From positions 4,402,001 through 4,466,000 of the forward strand of contig NZ_JAPEOX010000001.1 of NCBI RefSeq assembly GCF_026340675.1: a stretch of DNA of 64,000 nucleotides, read 5' to 3'. This DNA comes from Streptomyces sp. NBC_01264. Its GTDB lineage: Bacteria > Actinomycetota > Actinomycetes > Streptomycetales > Streptomycetaceae. The first letter of the stretch is position 1. Every line of letters starts with the position of its first letter. Of the stretch, positions 41,399 to 48,834 are shown piece by piece. The notes beneath the pieces were generated by a model. That model was not told the origin of the DNA. It did not search any database and saw nothing but the letters and a program-made list of their open reading frames with translations. A program made the translations under genes and the position numbers.

Positions 41399-42277
41399 TT
41401 GTCGTTCCACATCACCCCGCTGACCGACCCCGCTCACGGCGCGCACAGCCGACGCCTCGCATGGCTGGCGTCCGACGCCGATTCCAGCCCCGTCGGGACG
41501 GCCTTCCTGCGCCTGTTCGACGGCGGACAGGCGCACCTGGCCGAACTGACCCTCCACGTGCACCCCGTGGAGCGCCGCGAGGGCGTCGGATCCCGGCTCC
41601 TCGAGGTGGCCGTGGCCGCCGCCCGGGACGACTCCCGGCGCTGCGTCACCGCGCAGGCCGAGGCCGGATCGCCCGGCGACCGCTTCCTGGCGGCCCGCGG
41701 CTTCCGCAAGGTGCTCACCCTGAGGTTCGCCCGCCTGCCACTGGCCGACCTGGACACCACCGCCCTCGCGGCCGTCATCGAGCGGCCGCATCCCGGCTAC
41801 CGGCTGGCGTCCTGGCCGGGGACCGTCCCCGACGACCTCGCCCAGACCTTCGCCGACTCGCGCCGCGCCATGGACGACATGCCCATGGAGGACACCGACC
41901 ACGGCATCACGGCCTGGGACGTGGACCGCGTCCGGGCCGCCGCCAAGGCCGTCGAACAGCGCGGTGACCAGCTGCACACCGTCGTGGCCGTCGACACCTC
42001 GGACGGCTCGATCGCCGGGTTCACCGAACTCGTCGTCCCCGGCAGCGGCAAGGGCGACGCCGTGCACTACGGCACCGCCGTGCTGCCCGAGCACCGCGGA
42101 CACGGCCTCGGCCGCTGGATGAAGGCCGAGTCGATCCGACGGGCCCACGAGCACCATCCGGACCTCGGCGGCCTCCTGACCGACACCGCCGACAGCAACA
42201 CGCACATGCGGAACATCAGCGACAGCCTCGGCTACCTGCCCACGCACACGACACTGCAGTACCAGCTCGACCTGTAG
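41399..42277 (+). CDS. GNAT family N-acetyltransferase, two tandem domains
   Basis: The product has 292 residues. Two GNAT folds are joined: the first (about 10-150) has VHPVERREGVGSRLLEVAV as acetyl-CoA loop, and the second (about 155-290) has VLPEHRGHGLGRWMKAESI. Tandem-GNAT proteins of this kind are common in streptomycetes; the acceptor is unknown. The TTG at 41399 is chosen because GGAG lies 6 nt upstream and the GNAT fold starts at once. The frame is open from 41099, but the extra part is unrelated and overlaps the cyclase gene. A strong terminator follows. Confidence 0.85.
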   Translation: MSFHITPLTDPAHGAHSRRLAWLASDADSSPVGTAFLRLFDGGQAHLAELTLHVHPVERREGVGSRLLEVAVAAARDDSRRCVTAQAEAGSPGDRFLAARGFRKVLTLRFARLPLADLDTTALAAVIERPHPGYRLASWPGTVPDDLAQTFADSRRAMDDMPMEDTDHGITAWDVDRVRAAAKAVEQRGDQLHTVVAVDTSDGSIAGFTELVVPGSGKGDAVHYGTAVLPEHRGHGLGRWMKAESIRRAHEHHPDLGGLLTDTADSNTHMRNISDSLGYLPTHTTLQYQLDL

Positions 42278-42285
42278 GGACGAGC

Positions 42286-42325
42286 CGAAGGGCCGGACCC
42301 GGCCATCGCCCGGTCCGGCCCTTCG
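42286..42325. terminator. Convergent terminator hairpin
   Basis: CGAAGGGCCGGACC pairs perfectly with GGTCCGGCCCTTCG (14 bp, 12-nt loop) between the stops of the GNAT gene and the Cys-rich protein gene. Confidence 0.85.
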
Positions 42326-42335
42326 CGTTCCCCGG

Positions 42336-43031
42336 TCAGCCCTTGGCGCAGATCACGTCGTACGGGCGGCCCACCGCCATCACGAGCTGCATCGGCTTGT
42401 TGGTCCCCGACGGGCACTCTGCCTTCGTCTTGACCAGGCCGAGCACCTTGTACGTGCCCGAGCCGCCCGAGGCGCACGGCACTTCCTGCGCCTGGCCGGT
42501 CACGCAGTCGCCCTGTACCAGCTGGCCGCCGCCGGCGCCCGCGTCACCGGGGTGTTCGCCGGTCAGGTTGCGGCCGCAGACGGTGTTGGTGGGGATGCCG
42601 CCCGACTTCGCGGAGCCGTAGGACATGCTCACCTGGATCATCAGGTCGGTACCGGGCGGGCACTGGATCGCGCCCGGCAGGATGCTGGCGTCCTTGATGT
42701 CGATCGCCTTGAAGGTGGCTCCGGACGCCGAGCACTTCCGCGGCCGGTAGCCGTCCGGCGGGTTGTCCGGGTCGGGGCCTCCGCAGTCGCCCACCGCCCA
42801 TGTACTCGACGTGTCGGAGGAGGACTCCGGATTTCCGGGGTCCTTGGAGGAGTTGGCGGGCGCCGGTGCGGAAGCCGAGGGCTTGGCGTCCGCCTTGTCG
42901 TCGTTCTTGCCGAGCCACTGGGAGGCTCCGTACACGGCTGCGATGAGCAGCACGAGGACGAGGAGGCCGGGGAGCTTGCTCCCACGGCGCCCCGGGGCGG
43001 GTGGAGGCGTCGCCTCGTACGGGTTTGCCAT
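42336..43031 (-). CDS. Membrane-anchored Cys-rich extracytoplasmic protein (LppU/SCO3897-like)
   Basis: The product is 231 residues. A short Pro-rich cytoplasmic head (MANPYEATPPPAPGRRG) precedes one transmembrane helix (about 20-38, LPGLLVLVLLIAAVYGASQWL), an Asp/Ser-rich linker and an outer domain with seven Cys. The Cys pairs are embedded in two repeats with related text (KAIDIKDASILPGAIQCPPGTD... and LGLVKTKAECPSGTN...). These LppU-like modules are widespread in Streptomyces without known role. The ATG at 43031 has AGGAG upstream. Encoded beside the ECF sigma pair but in a separate unit. Confidence 0.72.
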   Translation of the reverse strand: MANPYEATPPPAPGRRGSKLPGLLVLVLLIAAVYGASQWLGKNDDKADAKPSASAPAPANSSKDPGNPESSSDTSSTWAVGDCGGPDPDNPPDGYRPRKCSASGATFKAIDIKDASILPGAIQCPPGTDLMIQVSMSYGSAKSGGIPTNTVCGRNLTGEHPGDAGAGGGQLVQGDCVTGQAQEVPCASGGSGTYKVLGLVKTKAECPSGTNKPMQLVMAVGRPYDVICAKG

Positions 43032-43127
43032 GCGCTTCTCCTGCGGTGAGGGGGGACTTCGGGGTGGGACGGCGTGCCCCGCACAGAGACACGTCATGGA
43101 CACCTCATGGTTCCACCCCGCCCGCCC

Positions 43128-43676
43128 TCAGCGGCAGAGCGGCGGTTCCTCCTCCGTGGCGCGGAAGGTGACCGTGGGACCCGAGTCGTGGCGGACGAAG
43201 CGCGCCTCGACCGCCGAGACGAGCGTCATCGTGCCCGCCGTGTACGGGTCGTCCCAGACGGCCGCGTCCAGCTCCTGGTCCGGAACCTCCGGATCGGCGC
43301 GCCACCAGCGGCCCGCGAACTTCGTGAACCGGATTCCGCAGTGCACGTACAGGTCGTGCGCGTACGGGACTCCGAGCGCGTCCGGGTCGGTCAGAACGGC
43401 CGACTCCGTCGCCTCGGGCATCACGCTCGGCGGTCCCGCGGTCGCGGCCGGCGGGGCCGGCATCCGGCCCCCGCCGCCCGGCAGCCACTGCGGGACGAGG
43501 ACGGCCAGCACCGCGGCGGCCGCCACCAGTCCGGCCGCGGCCGCCCTCCGGCGGCGGCGGATCCGGGCGGCCGCCCGGACCGCGCCGTGCGGTGTCGGCG
43601 CCGCGACCGGCACCGCCGGCCGGTCCGCCAGCGCGTGCAGGGCGCTGCGCAGCTCTTCTTCGGGGAACCCGTTCAT
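43128..43676 (-). CDS. Putative membrane-bound anti-sigma factor
   Basis: The product has 182 residues. The N-terminal 40 residues are cytoplasmic and start MNGFPEEELRSALHALADR. A single membrane helix is at about 46-62 (AAAAGLVAAAAVLAVLV), after an Arg cluster. The outer domain (about 85-182) has two Cys. Its ATG overlaps the sigma factor stop (ATGA), the classic arrangement of an ECF sigma factor and its cognate regulator. It lacks the H-x3-C-x2-C zinc motif, so binding would be by another fold. The role is inferred from position and topology. Confidence 0.68.
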   Translation of the reverse strand: MNGFPEEELRSALHALADRPAVPVAAPTPHGAVRAAARIRRRRRAAAAGLVAAAAVLAVLVPQWLPGGGGRMPAPPAATAGPPSVMPEATESAVLTDPDALGVPYAHDLYVHCGIRFTKFAGRWWRADPEVPDQELDAAVWDDPYTAGTMTLVSAVEARFVRHDSGPTVTFRATEEEPPLCR

Positions 43677-44218
43677 CGCGCCTGCGCCTCACTCGGGGTC
43701 GTGGTCTTGGTTGCGCCCTCGCCCGGCCAGAGGTCGGGGTGGGACCGCAGGCGGGTCAGGGCCCGCGCGGTCAGGCTGGTCACCGTGCCGTTGGGGCAGC
43801 CCAGGATCTCCGCCGTCTGCTCGACGGTCAGGTCCTGGTAGTAGCGCAGCACCAGGACGGCCCGCTGGCGCCGTGGCAGGCCGAGCAGCGCGCGTTCGAG
43901 CAGGTCGGCAGCCGCGACCGCCTCGGCCGCGGGCTCGACGGAGCCGCCCGCCGCATCGGGCAGGGCCGCGTGGGGAAGCTCGTGGTTCCAGCGCCTGCGG
44001 CGCCAGGTGCAGTACGTGGTGACCATGACCTTGTGCGCGTAGCCGACCGGCGCGTCGTACCGGCCCGCGCGGGCCCAGCGGTCGTACACCTTGGCCAGGG
44101 TCACCTGCACCAGGTCCTGCCCCAGATGCCAGTCGCCCGTCAGCAGCCGCGCGGTGCGGAGCAACGGCATTCCCTCTGCCGCGACGAACTCCGCGAACGA
44201 TTCCTCGGATGGATCCAC
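43673..44218 (-). CDS. RNA polymerase sigma factor, SigE-family ECF
   Basis: The product has 181 residues. Region 2 spans about 10-80 (FAEFVAAEGMPLLRTARLLTG, LGQDLVQVTLAKVYDRWARAG), and region 4 about 115-170 with LLGLPRRQRAVLVLRYYQDLTVEQTAEILGCPNGTVTSLTARALTRLR. No extra domains are seen. The GTG at 44218 begins the conserved part; a longer frame to 44266 has no support. Co-transcribed with the putative anti-sigma factor. It is a candidate to read the CAACC-N16/17-GTC promoters of the secreted family, but the second sigma gene at 51351 is equally possible. Confidence 0.88.
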   Translation of the reverse strand: MDPSEESFAEFVAAEGMPLLRTARLLTGDWHLGQDLVQVTLAKVYDRWARAGRYDAPVGYAHKVMVTTYCTWRRRRWNHELPHAALPDAAGGSVEPAAEAVAAADLLERALLGLPRRQRAVLVLRYYQDLTVEQTAEILGCPNGTVTSLTARALTRLRSHPDLWPGEGATKTTTPSEAQAR

Positions 44219-44558
44219 CCGGCAACACCCCCTCACCCTCAAGACGACTTGGGGGTGCCGTCGCATTGCAGCACGGAGGCACCGACTTCACGGCCGGGCC
44301 GGGCTCCAGCCGGTCGACGGCCGGAGGCCGGCGCAGCGGCGCGAAGCCGGGGAGGCCCGCCAGGGCCGAGCCGTGCGAGCGGCGCGTGAAGAAAGGGTGC
44401 TGCGGGTGGCGGCGGCGCGCATGCACGCCCCGAGCGCGGCACGGCGGCCGCCACCCCACGACCCGCACTCGTCAAGGCAGGACTGACCCTTGGCGTCCCC
44501 TCGCGACGAATCGTTCAACACAAGAGTGATCACCAGTTGACGAACCGTCAACACCTCG
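44219..44558. other. Gene-free interval upstream of the sigma factor gene
   Basis: GTTGACGAACCGTCAAC (44536-44552) is a 6-bp-arm palindrome that contains TGAC-N5-GTCA, the core of the regulon motif, but with different flanks. Otherwise I see only GC-rich sequence without a convincing frame. Confidence 0.4.
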
Positions 44559-45017
44559 TTAGAGGTACAAGCGCGGTTCCCGGATCCCGCCCCGGATTTC
44601 CGGCTCGTCCGCAACGGCCTCCGCGGTCTTCTCCTCGCGGTCGATCTCGCACCAGATCCGCTTCCCGGCGCCCTCGCGCTGCCAGCCCCAGCGGTCCGCC
44701 AGCCCGTCCACCAGTTCCAGCCCCCGCCCGCCCGTGTCGTCCCCCGCGGCCTGCCGCGGGGACGGGGCCCGGTCGCTCGCGTCCGCGACCTCCACCCGCA
44801 CCCCCGGCTCCCCGAAGAGCATGCGCAGCACGGCCGGACAGCCGGTGTGCACGACGGCGTTGGTGACCAGCTCGGAGATCAGCAGGATCAGCGTCTCCGC
44901 GAGCGGCTCGTCATCCCCTATGCCGCAGCCCGCGAGCCGGGAGCGGGCCCATCGGCGGGCCCGGCCGACCTCGGCGGGGTCCGGTCCTACCTCCAGCTGA
45001 ACCTGAAGCACCTGCAC
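44559..45017 (-). CDS. ATP-binding anti-sigma regulatory factor (RsbW-like HATPase)
   Basis: This 152-residue single-domain GHKL ATPase has an N box ELVTNAVVHTG (about 49-59) and the G1/G2 region DASDRAPSPRQAAGDDTGGRGLELVDGLADRWGW. Streptomyces encode dozens of such small proteins. Those studied bind or phosphorylate antagonist proteins or act as regulators beside DUF397 genes, neither of which is seen here. The GTG at 45017 is the likely start. It is monocistronic, with its own promoter region upstream. Confidence 0.82.
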   Translation of the reverse strand: MQVLQVQLEVGPDPAEVGRARRWARSRLAGCGIGDDEPLAETLILLISELVTNAVVHTGCPAVLRMLFGEPGVRVEVADASDRAPSPRQAAGDDTGGRGLELVDGLADRWGWQREGAGKRIWCEIDREEKTAEAVADEPEIRGGIREPRLYL

Positions 45018-45360
45018 CGCTCACACCATCCGAACCGGCGGACACTTCGCCTCGCGACAGGACGGAGTCACCGAGTGTGACCCCGTTGCGGAGCAGCATG
45101 GTTGACATACAGTCACCGCAACAAGCGCTTCGGGCATATTCCAGCGTGAAGGAGTAGGCGTGGTGCATACTGTGCGACGCTCGCGCCGCTCAACCGCTCG
45201 CATTCCCGGGAGCGTACCGGAGCGGCCCCCCGCCTCCGGGCCGCAATGAGTCGGGCGAAGGACACAAACCGATATCAACTCTATGTAATCGGACATGCGT
45301 CCCGCGCCGTCCCTCCCGTGCCCGGCCGTCACTGTGCGCGAGCTGCTCCACGGCCGCGAA
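45018..45360. other. Gene-free interval between the HATPase and the ACAD pair
   Basis: Convergent and divergent signals meet here. A 29-codon frame at 45160-45249 begins after GAAGGAG and is described separately. The rest is AT-richer than average near 45250-45300 and holds no recognisable motif. Confidence 0.5.
45160..45249 (+). CDS. Possible 29-residue small protein
   Basis: GGAG stands 6 nt before a GTG at 45160. The frame gives a basic, Arg/Ser/Pro-rich peptide starting MVHTVRRSRRS and ends at a TGA at 45247-45249. Nothing follows in frame. It could be a leader peptide or spurious; I cannot identify it. Confidence 0.25.
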   Translation: MVHTVRRSRRSTARIPGSVPERPPASGPQ

Positions 45361-46290
45361 CTACTCCGCCGCCGCCAGCAGCTCCGCCGCCAGCGCCTCC
45401 TCCCCCTGCGCCGCCGTCCGCCACTGCTCCGCCCGCACCCAGGCCCGCTTCAGGTGCAGGTGCACGTCCGCCTCCCAGGTGAAGCCCATCCCGCCGTGCA
45501 CCTGCAGGCAGTCCCGGGCATTGCGCACGGCCGCCTCGTCGGCCAGCAGCTTGGCCCCGGCCACCTCCGCCGGGTCCGCCGTCACGGCGGCCGCGTAGAC
45601 CGCCGTACGGGCCACCTCCGCGCGCACCAGCATCTGCGCGCACAGGTGCTTGACCGCCTGGAACGCCCCGATCGGCTGCCCGAACTGCTCGCGCTCCTTG
45701 GCGTACCGCACCGCCAGCTCCACCGTGCGCAGCGCGCTGCCGAGCTGCAGGGCCGCCGTCAGCAGCGCCCCCTCGTCCCGGTACGTCCCGGCCGCCACCG
45801 GCCGCCCCGGTACGGAGACCCGTGCCAGCGGGGTCAGCGGGTCCGCGGAGCGCACCGGCTCCCCCGAGTAGACCTCGACCGGTTCCCCGTCCGCGCCGAG
45901 CACCGCGTCGGCCTCCCCTAGGTGGGCCACCAGCGGGCCCTCCAGGTCGAAGGCCGTCACCACCGCCTCGCCCTCGGCGGCTCCCGCGACCAGCCCGGCG
46001 GCCAGGTGGGTGGCGACCAGCGGGCCCGGCAGCAGGGCCCGGCCGGCCTCTTCGAAGACGAGGACGGCCTCCGGCAGCCCCAGCCCGACCCCGCCCTCGT
46101 CCTCCGGGAGCCGCAGCGCGAAGAACCCGGCCTCGCCGAGCTCCCGCCACAGGACCCGGTCCACGGCCCGGCCCGTGGTGGCCGCCCCGTCCACCGAGGC
46201 GCGCAGCGCCTCGCGGTCGTAGCGGCCCTCCAGGAGGTCCCGTACGCCTGCCCGCAGGTCCCGCTGGTCCTGCGTCGGCTGGAAGTCCAC
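45361..46290 (-). CDS. Small acyl-CoA dehydrogenase subunit (FadE beta type)
   Basis: The product has only 309 residues, because the middle beta domain is shortened. The N-terminus MDFQPTQDQRDLRAGVRDLLEGRYD and the C-terminal QVHGGMGFTWEADVHLHLKRA are typical of the smaller partner in alpha2beta2 ACADs of steroid catabolism (FadE28/FadE29 and FadE26/FadE27 type in mycobacteria). The Glu in TWEADVH is the likely base. The gene is 7 nt downstream of the larger ACAD gene and belongs to the amidohydrolase operon. Heteromeric assembly with the product of 46298 is inferred from this pairing. Confidence 0.88.
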   Translation of the reverse strand: MDFQPTQDQRDLRAGVRDLLEGRYDREALRASVDGAATTGRAVDRVLWRELGEAGFFALRLPEDEGGVGLGLPEAVLVFEEAGRALLPGPLVATHLAAGLVAGAAEGEAVVTAFDLEGPLVAHLGEADAVLGADGEPVEVYSGEPVRSADPLTPLARVSVPGRPVAAGTYRDEGALLTAALQLGSALRTVELAVRYAKEREQFGQPIGAFQAVKHLCAQMLVRAEVARTAVYAAAVTADPAEVAGAKLLADEAAVRNARDCLQVHGGMGFTWEADVHLHLKRAWVRAEQWRTAAQGEEALAAELLAAAE

Positions 46291-46297
46291 GGAACGC

Positions 46298-47461
46298 TCA
46301 CCTGCCCTTCGGAAGGCCGAGGATGCGCTCGGCCACGATGTTCTGCTGGATCTGCGAGGTGCCCGCCGCGATCGTGTAAGAGAGCGAGGACAGCCGGTCC
46401 AGGGTCCACTCCTCCTCCAGCGAGAGGGACTGGGCCCCCAGCACCTCGGCGGCCGTGTCGTACAGCTCCTGGCGCGCGTGCGAGTAAGCCAGCTTGAAGA
46501 CGCTGCCGCCGATGCCGGGGACGCCGCCGGAGCGCTCGGACTCGCTGACGTTCCACTGGGTGAGCCGCCACAGGGCGCCGAACTCCCCGTACAGCCGGCC
46601 CAGCCGGCGCCGCAGCACCGGGTCGTCCCAGCGGCCGTTGGCCTTCGCGGCGCGCGCCAGCTCGCCGAGCGTGCGCCGGCAGGCGACGACCTCGCCGACG
46701 AAGGCGGTGCCGCGCTCGAAGGACAGGGTCACCATGGTGACCCGCCAGCCGTCGTTCTCGGCGCCGACCCGGTTGGCGACCGGGACCCGTACCTCGTCGA
46801 GGAACATCTCCGCGAACTCGGTGGACCCGGCCAGGGTGCGCAGCGGCCGGATCGTCACCCCCGGCGCGTCCATCGGCATGGCCAGCCAGGAGATCCCCCG
46901 GTGCTTGGGGGTCTCGGCGCTGATGGGATCGGTCCTGACCAGCAGCTCGCACCAGTCGGAGACCTCCGCGTGTGAGGTCCATATCTTCGAGCCGGTGATC
47001 ACGTACTCGTCGCCGTCGCGGACCGCGCGGGTGCGCAGCGAGGCCAGGTCGGAGCCCGCGTCCGGCTCGCTGAAGCCCTGGCACCACATCTCGTCGCCGC
47101 GCAGCACGGGCGGCAGCCAGCGCGCCCGCTGCTCCGCGGTGCCCTCGGCGGCGATGGTCGGGCCGGCGTGCAGCAGCCCGACGAAGTTCGCTCCGACGTA
47201 CGGGGCTCCCGCGCGCTCGGTCTCCTCCAGGTAGATCAGGTGCTGGGTGGGGGTGGCCCCGCGGCCGCCCGCGTCCACCGGCCAGTGCAGTCCGGCGTAC
47301 CCGGCGTCGTACAGCCGGCGCTGCCAGCCCGCGTCGTAGGCGCGGCGGCCCGGCCAGTCGTCGGGCGAGGGCTTGGGCGGCAGGTCCGGGAGCACGTACG
47401 CGAGCCAGGCCCGCAGCCGGGCCCGGAACTCGCGTTCCTCCTCGGTATAGGTGAGGTCCAC
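46298..47461 (-). CDS. Acyl-CoA dehydrogenase, large partner (FadE alpha type)
   Basis: This 387-residue ACAD has MWCQGFSEPDAGSDLASLRTRA and YVITGSKIWTSHAEVSDWCELLVRT in the middle domain. The C-terminal GTSQIQQNIVAERILGLP is the conserved FAD motif. It lies directly upstream of the 309-residue ACAD, the organisation of sterol-type heteromeric dehydrogenases, where FAD sites form at the subunit interface. The preceding amidohydrolase gene stops 5 nt away. Expression follows the operator at 48705. Confidence 0.9.
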   Translation of the reverse strand: MDLTYTEEEREFRARLRAWLAYVLPDLPPKPSPDDWPGRRAYDAGWQRRLYDAGYAGLHWPVDAGGRGATPTQHLIYLEETERAGAPYVGANFVGLLHAGPTIAAEGTAEQRARWLPPVLRGDEMWCQGFSEPDAGSDLASLRTRAVRDGDEYVITGSKIWTSHAEVSDWCELLVRTDPISAETPKHRGISWLAMPMDAPGVTIRPLRTLAGSTEFAEMFLDEVRVPVANRVGAENDGWRVTMVTLSFERGTAFVGEVVACRRTLGELARAAKANGRWDDPVLRRRLGRLYGEFGALWRLTQWNVSESERSGGVPGIGGSVFKLAYSHARQELYDTAAEVLGAQSLSLEEEWTLDRLSSLSYTIAAGTSQIQQNIVAERILGLPKGR

Positions 47462-47466
47462 TGCGC

Positions 47467-48675
47467 CTACCGCCCCGTCCGCCGGTCCTTGTCGAAGTCA
47501 AGTCCGAGCATACGGATGGCATTTCCACGCATGAGCTTGTATACGGTTTCTTCGTCGAGGCCCTTGACGTGGTCGAGGGCGACCTCCTTGGTGTGCGGGA
47601 AGGTCGAGTCCACGTGCGGGTAGTCGGTCTCGAAGGTGGCGTTGTCGCGGCCGACGACGTCCAGCGAGGCGATCCCGTGCTTGTCGCGGAAGAAGCAGCA
47701 GAACATCTGCCGGTAGTAGTACGTGGACGGCGGCTCGGGGATCAGGTCCTTGACCCCGCCCCAGGCGCGGTGCTCCTGCCACACGTCGTCGGCGCGCTCC
47801 AGGGCGTACGGGATCCAGCCCATCTGGCCTTCGCTGTACGCCAGTTTCAGCGTCGGGAACTTCACGAGCACCCCGCTGAACAGGAAGTCCATCATCGAGG
47901 CCATGGCGTTGTTGAAGCTGAGCGCGGCCTGCACGGCGGGCGGGGCGTCGGGGGAGGCGGCGGGCATCTGGGAGCTGGAGCCGATGTGCATGTTGATGAC
48001 GGTGCCGGTCTCCTGGCAGACGGCGAAGAAGGGGTCCCAGTAGCCGGAGTGGATGGACGGCAGGCCGAGGTAGGTGGGGATCTCGGAGAAGGTCACCGCC
48101 CGCACCCCGCGCGCGGCGTTGCGGCGGATCTCGGCGACGGCCAGGTCGATGTCCCAGAGCGGGATGATGCAGAGCGGGATGAGCCGGCCGCCGCTGTCCC
48201 CGCACCACTCCTCGACCATCCAGTCGTTGTACGCGCGCACGCAGGCCAGGGCGACCTCCTTGTCCTTGGCCTCGGCGAAGGTCTGCCCGCAGAAGCGCGG
48301 GAAGGTCGGGAAGCACAGGGAGGCCTCGACGTGGTTGAGGTCCATGTCGAGCAGGCGTGCCTTGGGGTCCCAGCAGCCGCGCCGCATCTCCTCGCGGGTG
48401 ATGCCCTCCAGGGTCATCTCGTCCCGGTCGAAGCCGACGGCGGCGATGTTGCGCTTGTACGGGAACTTCAGGTCCTCGTAGATCCACCAGTCAGTGGGCG
48501 GGCCGTCGGGGTCCATGGTGATCACGTACTTGCCGCCGGTGTAGGCGAGCTCGCCGATGCCGGCGGTGAGCGCCTTGGGTCCGCGGTCGCGGTACTTGGC
48601 GGGTAGCCACACGTCGAAGAGGTGGGCCGGTTCGATGACGTGGTCGTCGACGCTGATGATCCGAGGCAGTTCCAT
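47467..48675 (-). CDS. Amidohydrolase family 2 protein
   Basis: This 402-residue TIM-barrel metal hydrolase of the ACMSD-like amidohydrolase_2 family starts with the metal-binding VDDHVIEP (D10, D11, H12). Further ligands are probably in NMHIGSSSQ and ETDYPHVDSTF near the C-terminus. YSEGQMGWIPYALERADDVWQ is a hallmark of this actinobacterial group. Relatives in sterol gene clusters are of unknown function and could decarboxylate or hydrolyse a ring-derived acid. First gene of a three-gene operon with the ACAD pair; an operator lies 29 nt upstream of the ATG. Confidence 0.88.
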   Translation of the reverse strand: MELPRIISVDDHVIEPAHLFDVWLPAKYRDRGPKALTAGIGELAYTGGKYVITMDPDGPPTDWWIYEDLKFPYKRNIAAVGFDRDEMTLEGITREEMRRGCWDPKARLLDMDLNHVEASLCFPTFPRFCGQTFAEAKDKEVALACVRAYNDWMVEEWCGDSGGRLIPLCIIPLWDIDLAVAEIRRNAARGVRAVTFSEIPTYLGLPSIHSGYWDPFFAVCQETGTVINMHIGSSSQMPAASPDAPPAVQAALSFNNAMASMMDFLFSGVLVKFPTLKLAYSEGQMGWIPYALERADDVWQEHRAWGGVKDLIPEPPSTYYYRQMFCCFFRDKHGIASLDVVGRDNATFETDYPHVDSTFPHTKEVALDHVKGLDEETVYKLMRGNAIRMLGLDFDKDRRTGR

Positions 48676-48704
48676 GGTGTCCCCTCGCTGATCTGATGGC
48701 GAAT

Positions 48705-48719
48705 CTGATGGTGCGTCAG
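48705..48719. promoter_or_regulatory. CTGAT-N5-GTCAG operator, amidohydrolase operon
   Basis: CTGATGGTGCGTCAG has one arm mismatch (CTGAT). It lies 29 nt upstream of the amidohydrolase start and 70 nt from the operator of the divergent gene. Confidence 0.62.
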
Positions 48720-48789
48720 AAATCTGGAACCAAGCTAGCTCCCCACCCCTGGACCGACAAGCGTCCGCGCCCTACGCTCTGCCCTTGAT

Positions 48790-48804
48790 CTGACTATCCG
48801 TCAG
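48790..48804. promoter_or_regulatory. CTGAC-N5-GTCAG operator, second ligase promoter
   Basis: CTGACTATCCGTCAG is identical to the site at 3654-3668 and lies 30 nt before the ATG at 48835. The two operators in this 159-bp divergent region serve opposite transcripts. Confidence 0.72.
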
Positions 48805-48834
48805 GTCGTGTCGGCCAGGGGAGGTCGGTCCGGG

